Source: Couchioplanes caeruleus
GTDB lineage: Bacteria; Actinomycetota; Actinomycetes; Mycobacteriales; Micromonosporaceae
Assembly (NCBI RefSeq): GCF_023499255.1
Contig: NZ_CP092183.1
Location: 4,584,501 to 4,648,500 of the forward strand
Direction: 5' to 3'
Length of the DNA: 64,000 nucleotides
Positions 9,141 through 15,547 of this stretch are shown here, piece by piece; within the stretch, counting starts at the first letter, position 1, and each line of letters begins with the position of its first letter. The position numbers and the translations under genes were made by a program. Under the pieces are notes generated by a model. That model was not told the DNA's origin, did not search any database, and saw nothing but the letters and a program-made list of their open reading frames with translations.

Positions 9141-9240
9141 CTTCAGAGTCGCCTGCCCCCGCGGTCCTTTTGCCTGAGAGGTTCCGGGGAGGATTTGCCC
9201 CTTCGGCGCCGTCGGCGAACCGACGGTCTCTCCCGCGTGG
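9141..9240 (-). promoter_or_regulatory. Glycine riboswitch (single aptamer) upstream of gcvP
   Basis: On the minus strand the leader reads GCGGGAGAGACC, a hairpin, GCGCCGAAGGGGCAA, CCTCTCAGGCAAAAGGACCG and then ACTCTG. These are the conserved core elements of the glycine aptamer. Only one aptamer is visible, then about 80 nt to the gcvP ATG. The location before gcvP is the classic one; in this setting glycine normally switches expression on. No clear expression-platform terminator was found, so control may be translational. Confidence 0.9.
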
Positions 9241-9292
9241 GTGGTACCGGCCCCTTCAACCTACCAGCGGCGATGTTTCGATCATGTGTCCC

Positions 9293-9298
9293 TAGGCT
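9293..9298 (+). promoter_or_regulatory. Candidate leaderless -10 element for the aldo/keto reductase operon
   Basis: TAGGCT ends 7 nt before the GTG at 9306, with no Shine-Dalgarno sequence between. This element lies just upstream of, and divergent from, the glycine riboswitch leader. Confidence 0.5.
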
Positions 9299-9305
9299 GT
9301 GGTGT

Positions 9306-10301
9306 GTGACCTACTCCCCCGCGGACGACCGCTACGACACCATGACCTACCGCCGCGCCGGGCGCAGCGGACTCCAGCTGCCCGCCATCAGCCTCGGCCT
9401 CTGGCACAACTTCGGCGACGCCCGCCCGCTCGAGCGTCAGCAGGCCATCGTCCGGCGCGCCTTCGACCTCGGCGTCACCCACTTCGACCTGGCCAACAAC
9501 TACGGCCCCCCGCCCGGCAGCGCCGAGAGCAACTTCGGCCGCATCCTGCGCACCGACCTCGCCGCCCACCGCGACGAGCTCGTCGTCTCCACCAAGGCCG
9601 GCTACCACATGTGGAACGGCCCGTACGGCGAGTGGGGCTCCCGCAAATACCTGGTCTCGTCGCTCGACCAGTCGCTCAAGCGCCTCGGCCTCGACTACGT
9701 CGACATCTTCTACCACCACCGCCCCGACCCGGACACCCCGCTCGAGGAGACCATGGGCGCCCTCGACGCCGTCGTCCGCGCCGGCAAGGCCCTCTACGTC
9801 GGCATCAGCAACTACACCTCCGAGCAGACCGCGCAGGCCGCCGCCATCCTCCAGGAGCTCGGCACCCCGCTGCTCATCCACCAGCCCTCGTACTCGATCC
9901 TCAACCGCTGGATCGAGAAGGACCACCTGCTCGACACCCTCGAACGCGTCGGCGCCGGCTGCATCGCCTTCAGCCCCCTGCAGCAGGGCCTGCTCACCGA
10001 CCGCTACCTCGGCGGCATCCCCGACGACTCCCGCGTGCGCACCAGCGTCTTCCTCAACGAGAACGACCTGGACCCGGCCACCATGGGGCGCATCCGCACA
10101 CTCAACGACATCGCGCAGCGCCGCGGCCAGAGCCTCGCCCAGCTCGCCCTCGCCTGGGCCCTGCGCGACCCCCGCATGACCAGCCTCATCATCGGCGCCA
10201 GCAGCGTCGAGCAACTCGAGACCAACGTCGCCGCCCTGCACAACCTCACCCTCGGCGCCGAGGAGCTCGACGAGATCGACGGGACAGTCCTCGACCTGTG
10301 A
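9306..10301 (+). CDS. Aldo/keto reductase, L-glyceraldehyde 3-phosphate reductase type
   Basis: The protein has 331 residues. It begins VTYSPADDRYDTMTYRRAGRS, matching the E. coli YghZ/Gpr arrangement (a short lead, then YRxxGxSGLxLPxxSLGLWHNFG). The catalytic tetrad positions are visible: Asp and Tyr in FDLANNYGPPPG, Lys in STKAGYHMW, and His in FYHHRPDP. Family members reduce L-glyceraldehyde 3-phosphate and other aldehydes with NADPH. Its stop overlaps the next start (GTGA), so it is translationally coupled to two nucleotidyltransferases, an unusual partnership. ATG 9342 is an alternative start. Confidence 0.9.
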   Translation: MTYSPADDRYDTMTYRRAGRSGLQLPAISLGLWHNFGDARPLERQQAIVRRAFDLGVTHFDLANNYGPPPGSAESNFGRILRTDLAAHRDELVVSTKAGYHMWNGPYGEWGSRKYLVSSLDQSLKRLGLDYVDIFYHHRPDPDTPLEETMGALDAVVRAGKALYVGISNYTSEQTAQAAAILQELGTPLLIHQPSYSILNRWIEKDHLLDTLERVGAGCIAFSPLQQGLLTDRYLGGIPDDSRVRTSVFLNENDLDPATMGRIRTLNDIAQRRGQSLAQLALAWALRDPRMTSLIIGASSVEQLETNVAALHNLTLGAEELDEIDGTVLDL

Positions 10302-10972
10302 CCGGCCCGTTCCCACCCGGCACGATCCTCGCGGTCGTGGTCGGCTCCCGCGCGTACGGCCTCGCCGGACCGGGCTCCGACCACGACCGCCGGGGCGTGT
10401 ACGCCGCACCCACCCGCGCGTTCTGGCGCCTCGACAAGCCGCCGACCCACCTCGACGGCCCCCGCGAGGAGCAGTTCTCCTGGGAGATCGAACGCTTCTG
10501 CGCCCTCGCCCTGCAGGCCAATCCCACAGTCCTCGAAGTGCTCTGGTCACCGCTCATCGAGCACCTCACCGACGACGGCCGGGCCCTGCTCGCCGCCCGC
10601 GACGCGTTCCTCTCCCGGCGCGTCGCCGCCACCTACGGCGCGTACGCCCGCGACCAGCTCAAACGCGTCGCGGCCCGGCGCCGGAGCACCGGCGGGACCA
10701 ACCACAAACAGGCCATGCACATGATCCGCCTGCTGTACGCCGGCACCCACGTCCTGCGCACCGGCCGGGTGCTCGTGGACGTCACACCCCTGCGCGACCG
10801 CCTCCTCGAGATCAAAACCGGTGGAGTGCCCTGGGAATCCGTGGTGTCGTGGGCGGACGAGCTGCTCGCCGGCCTCGCGGACGCGGAAGCGGCCACCACG
10901 CTGCCCGCCGAACCGGACCGAGCTCGCATCGACGCGCTGCTCACCGCCGTACGCGAAAGGAACCTGGCGTGA
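10298..10972 (+). CDS. Nucleotidyltransferase superfamily protein (COG3541-like), first of a tandem pair
   Basis: The protein has 224 residues. The motif GSRAYGLAGPGSDHDRRG (about residues 14-31) fits the polymerase-beta nucleotidyltransferase pattern hG[GS]-x(9-13)-D-x-D, with the GSxAYG form typical of the YcgL/RlaP-like COG3541 family. A helical domain follows (QLKRVAARRR, KQAMHMIRLLYAGTHVLRTG). The substrate of this family is not established. The GTG start overlaps the reductase stop (GTGA), and its own stop overlaps the next gene the same way. The catalytic motif looks intact. Confidence 0.8.
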   Translation: MTGPFPPGTILAVVVGSRAYGLAGPGSDHDRRGVYAAPTRAFWRLDKPPTHLDGPREEQFSWEIERFCALALQANPTVLEVLWSPLIEHLTDDGRALLAARDAFLSRRVAATYGAYARDQLKRVAARRRSTGGTNHKQAMHMIRLLYAGTHVLRTGRVLVDVTPLRDRLLEIKTGGVPWESVVSWADELLAGLADAEAATTLPAEPDRARIDALLTAVRERNLA

Positions 10973-11709
10973 CAACGGACGTGCCGGCCTGGGCCGCCGA
11001 GGCCGCGGTCCTGCCCTATCCCACCGTCTTCGTGACGGTCAGCGGCGCCCACCTGTACGGCTTCGCCTCCGTCGACAGCGACCTCGACCTGCGCGCCAGC
11101 CACCTCCTCCCGGCGCAGGAGGTCGTCGGCCTGCGCACCGGCCCGGAGACCATCACCACGGACACCTGGCGCGACGGCGTGGAACTCGACGTGGTCAGCC
11201 ACGACCTGCTCAAGTTCACCCGGCTGCTCACCACCCGCAACGGCTATGTCCTCGAACAGCTCCTCTCGCCGCTGGTCGTCACCACGTCGCCGGTCCACGC
11301 CGCGCTGATCGAACTGGCGCCCGGGCTGATCACCCGGCACCACGCCCACCACTACCTCGGCTTCGCCGCCACCCAGGAGCGCCTGTTCGGTACGACCGGC
11401 GAACTCAAGCCCGCGCTGTACACGCTGCGGGTGCTGCACACGGGCATCCACCTCATGCGTACCGGCTCGGTGGTCGCCGATCTCGGGACGCTGAGCCCGC
11501 TGCCGTACGTGCCGGAGCTGATCGCGATGAAGCGCTCGGCGGAGCACGCGGCGTTCCCGGCCGAGCTCCGCAAGACGTTCCGGCAGGACGCCGCGGCCCT
11601 GCGGGCGGAGCTGGAACGGGCGCGAGATGCGTCGGCTCTGCGGGAACAGGCCGACCCGGACGCGGTGGAGGCGCTGCACGAGCTCGTGGTCCGCACCCGC
11701 CTGGCATGA
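10969..11709 (+). CDS. Nucleotidyltransferase superfamily protein (COG3541-like), second of a tandem pair
   Basis: The protein has 246 residues and is a diverged paralogue of the gene before it: GAHLYGFASVDSDLDLRA aligns with GSRAYGLAGPGSDHDRRG, and LYTLRVLHTGIHLMRTG with IRLLYAGTHVLRTG. Here the motif's Ser is Ala, but both Asp of DLD remain. A later ELDVVSHDLLKF segment could give the third acidic residue, which I did not find clearly in the first copy. The two proteins may form a heterodimer, which is inference. GTG at 10969 overlaps the previous stop and has GAAAGGAA upstream. A hairpin follows at 11722. Confidence 0.8.
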   Translation: MTTDVPAWAAEAAVLPYPTVFVTVSGAHLYGFASVDSDLDLRASHLLPAQEVVGLRTGPETITTDTWRDGVELDVVSHDLLKFTRLLTTRNGYVLEQLLSPLVVTTSPVHAALIELAPGLITRHHAHHYLGFAATQERLFGTTGELKPALYTLRVLHTGIHLMRTGSVVADLGTLSPLPYVPELIAMKRSAEHAAFPAELRKTFRQDAAALRAELERARDASALREQADPDAVEALHELVVRTRLA

Positions 11710-11721
11710 CCGACCGCCGGC

Positions 11722-11741
11722 GTCGGCGTTCTGGCGCCGAC
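11722..11741 (+). terminator. Hairpin terminator after the nucleotidyltransferase pair
   Basis: GTCGGCG-TTCTGG-CGCCGAC gives a perfect 7-bp stem 12 nt after the stop of the second nucleotidyltransferase. There is no U-tract. Confidence 0.4.
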
Positions 11742-11854
11742 CACCGGTGTCGCGTTCCCCTGGCGGGCGGGCGACTCCTGACCAGTGCGCGCACGGCGTC
11801 TTTTGATCAGTCGGCGAAGCCGTCCCTTCTGTGGTGCGGCGCTCCGCGCCTACA

Positions 11855-11911
11855 GCATCCTAGGAACCTAGGGATTATTCGCCGGGGCGGGTCGCGGTCT
11901 AGGCTGGTCGC
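11855..11911 (+). promoter_or_regulatory. Candidate leaderless promoter with a CCTAGG operator-like motif
   Basis: TAGGCT at 11900-11905 ends 6 nt before the ATG at 11912. Upstream at 11855-11872 lies GCATCCTAGGAACCTAGG, which contains two CCTAGG palindromes. It matches 16 of 18 positions of a sequence in front of the inositol-monophosphatase-like gene at 38294-38311. It may be a shared regulator site. Confidence 0.4.
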
Positions 11912-12271
11912 ATGCCCGCCCGCGCACTCGACGCTCCCGTCGCCCACCTCGCCCGGCCGCACCGGCCCGTGCTGGTGGCCGGGACGCTCGCCGAGCTGAC
12001 CGGTCCCACCCAGGGCCTGGTCGAGCTCCCGCTGCGCCTGTGGTGGAACCCGCACCGCGCCTTCGACCTCGGCGAGCACACCATGCTCCTGTGGATGTAC
12101 GAGAACGTGCTGCGTGAGGCCGTCCGCATCGACGAGCTGCGCGATCACCTGCACGGCCCGACGATGGTGCGGCTCTGGCCCGAGCTGAACCTGCCGCGCG
12201 GGGTGCGCGCTGCCTGGGAGGCCCGCCACCCGGCCCTGCGCCACGCCGGAGCCGGAGCGCGCGCGGCGTGA
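11912..12271 (+). CDS. Actinobacterial protein of unknown function
   Basis: The protein has 119 residues: PVAHLARPHRPVLVAGTLAELTGPT, then VELPLRLWWNPHRAFDL, VLREAVRIDELRDHL and WPELNLPRGVRAAWEARHP. I believe this pattern recurs in small uncharacterised actinobacterial proteins, but I cannot name a domain. There is no signal peptide or membrane segment. Codon use matches the neighbours, so it is probably expressed. A leaderless-type promoter precedes it. The C-terminal tail (AGAGARAA) runs into the repetitive gene-free patch downstream. Confidence 0.65.
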   Translation: MPARALDAPVAHLARPHRPVLVAGTLAELTGPTQGLVELPLRLWWNPHRAFDLGEHTMLLWMYENVLREAVRIDELRDHLHGPTMVRLWPELNLPRGVRAAWEARHPALRHAGAGARAA

Positions 12272-12340
12272 GCGCAGCCGGCGCACGCGCAGCCTGAGCC
12301 GAGCCCGCCACCCGGCGCCGCCAAGGCCGGGCGCCCGCGG

Positions 12341-12550
12341 CCTGAGCGCGAGCCACGCAGCCAACGCGGGTAGGGCGCAACCAGCGCGGTCGCGCGGTCA
12401 GGGCTGGGCGTCCGCAACCTGAGCGCAAGACACGCACCCCGCGTCCGGGTCGAGCGCGGCCGAGCGGCCGAGACGATCGCGCGGCGCCGTGGGAGCGCGC
12501 GGTGTGAGCGCAAGCCACGCAGCCAGCGCCCGGGTGAGGCGCAACCAGCG
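12341..12550. repeat. Degenerate direct repeats in a 387-nt gene-free stretch
   Basis: Between the genes ending at 12271 and starting at 12659 I see no convincing gene. Three related units of about 46-49 nt lie at 12341-12386, 12418-12466 and 12503-12550. They share TGAGCGCRAGMCACGCA and then a CGCAACCAGCG-like end. The first and third are the closest pair. Spacing is about 77-85 nt. A weaker relative starts near 12267. The stretch is full of GCGCG runs; its role is unknown. Confidence 0.55.
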
Positions 12551-12658
12551 GAGCGCGCGCCCATCCCGGAGGCGTCGGCACGGAAGTCGTTTCCGGCGGA
12601 GGAAGCCGCGGCTTTATGCTGCTCCACCCCCGGACGACCGGACGTCGAGGAGCCGCCG

Positions 12659-13063
12659 ATGCCGCACGTGACGCTCCACGCCCTCGAGCATCAGCTCGCC
12701 GGCCGTGAGCCGCGCCTGATCGAGGCGCTGACCGGCGCCGTCGTGGCCGTGTACGGCGAGTGGGCCCGGCCCTCCGTGGACGTGCGGCTCATCGGCATCC
12801 CCGCCGGACGGTGGGCGCGGGGCGGAGCGGCGGTCGCCACGGCCGCGCCCAGCGTCACGTTCGGGATGCGGGAGGAGGTGTTCACCCGGGAGGACGCCGC
12901 CGTGGTGGTGGCGCGGCTCGTCGCCGCGTTCACCGACGCCGTCACCGCCGTGTTCGGCGACGAGTGGCGTGACGACGTCCTGGTCGAACTGGTCGGCCGG
13001 CCCATCTCGCGGTCCGGCCTCGGCGGGAGGGTGATCGGCGACGGCCGCGCGCCGTCGGGGTGA
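12659..13063 (+). CDS. Tautomerase superfamily protein (4-oxalocrotonate tautomerase-like)
   Basis: The protein has 134 residues. After Met removal the N-terminus would be Pro (MPHVTLHALEHQLAGRE), the catalytic base of this superfamily. A beta-alpha-beta unit runs to RPSVDVRLIGIPAGRWARGG, and a second one follows (REEVFTREDAAVVVARLVAAF ... VLVELVGRPI), so this looks like a fused two-unit tautomerase. The second unit lacks a Pro at its start. The substrate is unknown. GAGGAG lies 6 nt before the ATG. It converges on the PPOX gene. Confidence 0.75.
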   Translation: MPHVTLHALEHQLAGREPRLIEALTGAVVAVYGEWARPSVDVRLIGIPAGRWARGGAAVATAAPSVTFGMREEVFTREDAAVVVARLVAAFTDAVTAVFGDEWRDDVLVELVGRPISRSGLGGRVIGDGRAPSG

Positions 13064-13072
13064 GCGCAGTGG

Positions 13073-13567
13073 TCAGGCCTGCCGTTCGCTGCGTTGCCGG
13101 ACGAGCTGTTCGACCGCCGTCGGCAGCGTCGTCTCGAAGTCGATCAGCTTGGCCCAGGTGGGTGTGACGACGATGCGGACCATGCCGTCGTAGAGCGACC
13201 GGACCTCCGCCTCCCAGGCGGCCCGCTGGTCCGGGGTCATCGTGTAGCTGCCGTTCATCTGCAGGAATTCGTCCGGTATGCCCTCGACCACGTCCAGGTC
13301 CGCACGGCCGCGCAGGAGCAGGATCGTGGGCGGGTGGACCTCGGTGTCGATGGTCAGCGCCACCGCCGGGTTGCGGCGCAGCGACGCGAGCTTGGGGGCG
13401 TTCGTCGAGGTGCACATGACGATGTGCGTGCCGTTCCAGGTGAACGCCATCGGTACGCAGCGGGGTGTGCCGTCCCGGGCGACGTACGCCAGGCGTGTGA
13501 TGTCGCGGGCGAGCAGGTCCCGGCTGCCCGGCCGGTCGAGGATCTCGGTGATCCGGGTCGGTTCCAC
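13073..13567 (-). CDS. Pyridoxamine 5'-phosphate oxidase-family (PPOX) flavin/F420-binding protein
   Basis: The protein has 164 residues. ILDRPGSRDLLARD, LAYVARDGTPRCVPMAFTWNGTHIVMCTS, and NAPKLASLRRNPAVALTID form the split-barrel fold of PPOX-type proteins. The conserved core fits a flavin- or F420-binding oxidoreductase; the substrate is unknown. The GTG at 13567 is chosen because GGGAGAG sits about 8 nt upstream. An in-frame ATG at 13633 has no ribosome binding site and would add an arginine-rich, unconserved-looking lead. The Shine-Dalgarno lies inside a perfect inverted repeat, implying translational control. It is downstream of the small 81-residue gene on the same strand. Confidence 0.85.
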   Translation of the reverse strand: MEPTRITEILDRPGSRDLLARDITRLAYVARDGTPRCVPMAFTWNGTHIVMCTSTNAPKLASLRRNPAVALTIDTEVHPPTILLLRGRADLDVVEGIPDEFLQMNGSYTMTPDQRAAWEAEVRSLYDGMVRIVVTPTWAKLIDFETTLPTAVEQLVRQRSERQA

Positions 13568-13570
13568 GGT

Positions 13571-13644
13571 CGTCTCTCCCGATGTCGGCGACAGGTCGTG
13601 CCGGGGACGGAGCCGGCGACGCTTTCTCGACATCGGGAGAGACG
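13571..13644 (-). promoter_or_regulatory. Perfect 17-bp inverted repeat that buries the PPOX ribosome binding site
   Basis: The arms are 13571-13587 and 13628-13644, reading CGTCTCTCCCGATGTCG and its exact reverse complement, with a 40-nt loop. In the minus-strand transcript the 3' arm contains the Shine-Dalgarno GGGAGAG and ends 3 nt before the GTG start, and the 5' arm is its perfect anti-Shine-Dalgarno. This could be a translational switch, an operator, or a processing site. Confidence 0.6.
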
Positions 13645-13660
13645 TCCGGGGACGGGGATG

Positions 13661-13906
13661 TCAGGCCGGGGCGTACTTCCCGCGGCCGGTCTTGCGGAAG
13701 GCGCCGCGCTTCACGCCTTCCTTGAGCGCGTTGCGGAAGCGGGTCGGGCCCCAGTACTTGCAGCCCAGCGCCTCGCCGATGTGGTCGCGGGAGGCCTCGC
13801 CCTCCTCCTTGAGCAGGTTCTGGATCAGCGAGATCTCGCGGCGCATCCACCATTCGTTCTCGTCGGCGTCCACGCTCGAGGTGGACGGGAACGGGGTGTA
13901 ACCCAT
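13661..13906 (-). CDS. Small winged-helix-like protein of unknown function
   Basis: The protein has 81 residues. [11 protein letters not shown] leads into [59 protein letters not shown]. The pattern of helix, turn, helix and a basic wing ([24 protein letters not shown]) suggests a small DNA-binding fold, which is inference. The AAAGGAGG ribosome binding site 6-8 nt before ATG 13906 is one of the strongest in the window, so it should be well expressed. It lies 26 nt downstream of the MFS transporter stop and is probably cotranscribed with it. Confidence 0.75.
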   Translation of the reverse strand: MGYTPFPSTSSVDADENEWWMRREISLIQNLLKEEGEASRDHIGEALGCKYWGPTRFRNALKEGVKRGAFRKTGRGKYAPA

Positions 13907-13932
13907 GGCTGCCTCCTTTGCGGGGCGTGCGA

Positions 13933-15465
13933 TCAGGACGGTGCGTGGCCGGTGCCGCGGCCCTGGCCACGGCCGAGGGTGTACGGGTCGGCCTCCTCGC
14001 CGGGCTCGTCGAGCTCCGCGGCCTGCGCCGACAGCGGCGGGGCGATGTCCTCCAGGTCGCGCCGCGCCGCCTCGACGCCCATCGTGGCCTGCACGATGCC
14101 ACCGATGATCATGACCACGGCGCCGACGACGTACCCGATGAAGATCTGCTTGGGTTCGCCGCTCTGGATGAGCGCGCCGAACAGCAGCGGGCCGCCGAAG
14201 CCGCCGACGATCGTGCCGGTGGCGTAGAAGAACGCGATGGCCATGGCCCGCGTCTCCATCGGGAAGATCTCGCTCACCGTCAGGTACGCCGCGCTGGCGC
14301 CCGCCGAGGCGAAGAAGAAGATGATGCACCAGGCGACGGTCTGTGTCGTGGCGTTCAGCACGCCGTTGCGGAACAGCACGCCGGTGATGATCAACAGGAT
14401 GCCGGAGAGGATGTACGTGCCGGCGATCATCGGCTTGCGCCCGACCGAGTCGAACAGGCGCCCGAGCAGCAGCGGGCCGAGGAAGTTGCCGACCGCGAAC
14501 GGGATCAGGTACCAGCCGACCGAGGACGACGAGACGCCGTAGATCTCGGTGAGCACCATCGCGTACGTGAAGAAGATGGCGTTGTAGAGGAACGCCTGGC
14601 CGGTGAAGAGCGACAGGCCGACGATGGTGCGCTTGGGGTACATCCGGAACACCACGCCGGCGATCTCGGCGATGCCCATCGGCGGGCGCTGCTTGATCCG
14701 GATGGTGCGCCGGGGCTCGATCAGTTCCTGGCCGGTCTCGCGGACCACCTCGTGCTCGATCTGCCGGGTGACGCGTTCCGCCTCCTCCTCGTACCCGTGC
14801 AGGAAGAGCCATCGTGGACTCTCCGGGACGTGCCGGCGGACCAGCAGGATCGCGAAGCCCATGATCGCGGCGAGGCCGAAGGCGAGCCGCCAGCCGATGT
14901 CCATCGGGAACCATTCGGGCCGCAGCAGCGCGACCGAGGCGAGCGAGCCGAAGATCGTGCCGATCCAGTAGGAGCCGCCGATGACCAGGTCGACGGCGCC
15001 GCGCACGCGGGCGGGGATGAGCTCGTCGACCGCGGAGTGGATGGCCGAGTACTCGCCGCCGACGCCGGCGCCGGTGATGACCCGGCAGACCAGGAACCAG
15101 ATGAAGTTCATCGAGAACGCGGTCAGGATGCTGCCGGCCAGGAACACCGCCAGGGTGATCATGAACAGGCGTTTGCGGCCGAGCCGGTCGGCGAGCCGCC
15201 CGAAGTAGAGGGCGCCGGCGCACGCGCCGACGATGTACGCCGAGCCGGCGGAGCCGACCTGGGTCGCGGTCAGCTCGAGGCCGCTGCCGGGCTCGGACAG
15301 CCGGCCGCCGATGGCGCCGACGATCGTGACGGCGAGGCCGTCGAGGATCCAGACCGTACCGAGCCCGATGATCACCATCCAGTGCCACCGGGACCACGGC
15401 AGCCGGTCCATCCGCGCGGGGATGTTCGTCTCGATCGTCCGAAGTGTGGGGGTCTTTGTCGCCAC
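13933..15465 (-). CDS. MFS transporter, sugar-porter-like
   Basis: The protein has 510 residues with 12 predicted membrane helices and a central cytoplasmic loop (about residues 215-275). It carries the MFS signatures [12 protein letters not shown] between helices 2 and 3, [13 protein letters not shown], and PESPRWL after helix 6, plus [13 protein letters not shown] in the second half. PESPRWL and this length fit sugar or organic-acid porters. The C-terminal tail is acidic and cytoplasmic. GTG 15465 has GGGAGG 7 nt upstream. The substrate cannot be assigned from context. Confidence 0.88.
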   Translation of the reverse strand: MATKTPTLRTIETNIPARMDRLPWSRWHWMVIIGLGTVWILDGLAVTIVGAIGGRLSEPGSGLELTATQVGSAGSAYIVGACAGALYFGRLADRLGRKRLFMITLAVFLAGSILTAFSMNFIWFLVCRVITGAGVGGEYSAIHSAVDELIPARVRGAVDLVIGGSYWIGTIFGSLASVALLRPEWFPMDIGWRLAFGLAAIMGFAILLVRRHVPESPRWLFLHGYEEEAERVTRQIEHEVVRETGQELIEPRRTIRIKQRPPMGIAEIAGVVFRMYPKRTIVGLSLFTGQAFLYNAIFFTYAMVLTEIYGVSSSSVGWYLIPFAVGNFLGPLLLGRLFDSVGRKPMIAGTYILSGILLIITGVLFRNGVLNATTQTVAWCIIFFFASAGASAAYLTVSEIFPMETRAMAIAFFYATGTIVGGFGGPLLFGALIQSGEPKQIFIGYVVGAVVMIIGGIVQATMGVEAARRDLEDIAPPLSAQAAELDEPGEEADPYTLGRGQGRGTGHAPS

Positions 15466-15547
15466 GCCCGCCTCCCTGCAGCTGTAACCCGCTCGTCACA
15501 ACCTGTAGGGGTCGGCTTTCCCGCCCGCGGCTATCCAAAACAGTCGA

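Noticed and set aside
6228..9305. Very long plus-strand open frame opposite gcvP
   Set aside because: It is Arg/His-rich shadow sequence antisense to gcvP and the glycine riboswitch; only the part from 9306 is a real gene.
12341..12550. CRISPR-like array
   Set aside because: The units are long, poorly conserved, and few, the spacers vary without the right size, and no cas gene is present.
13568..13633. N-terminal extension of the PPOX protein to ATG 13633
   Set aside because: It has no ribosome binding site, an arginine-rich unconserved-looking lead, and the start codon would sit in the hairpin's 5' arm; GTG 13567 has a proper site.
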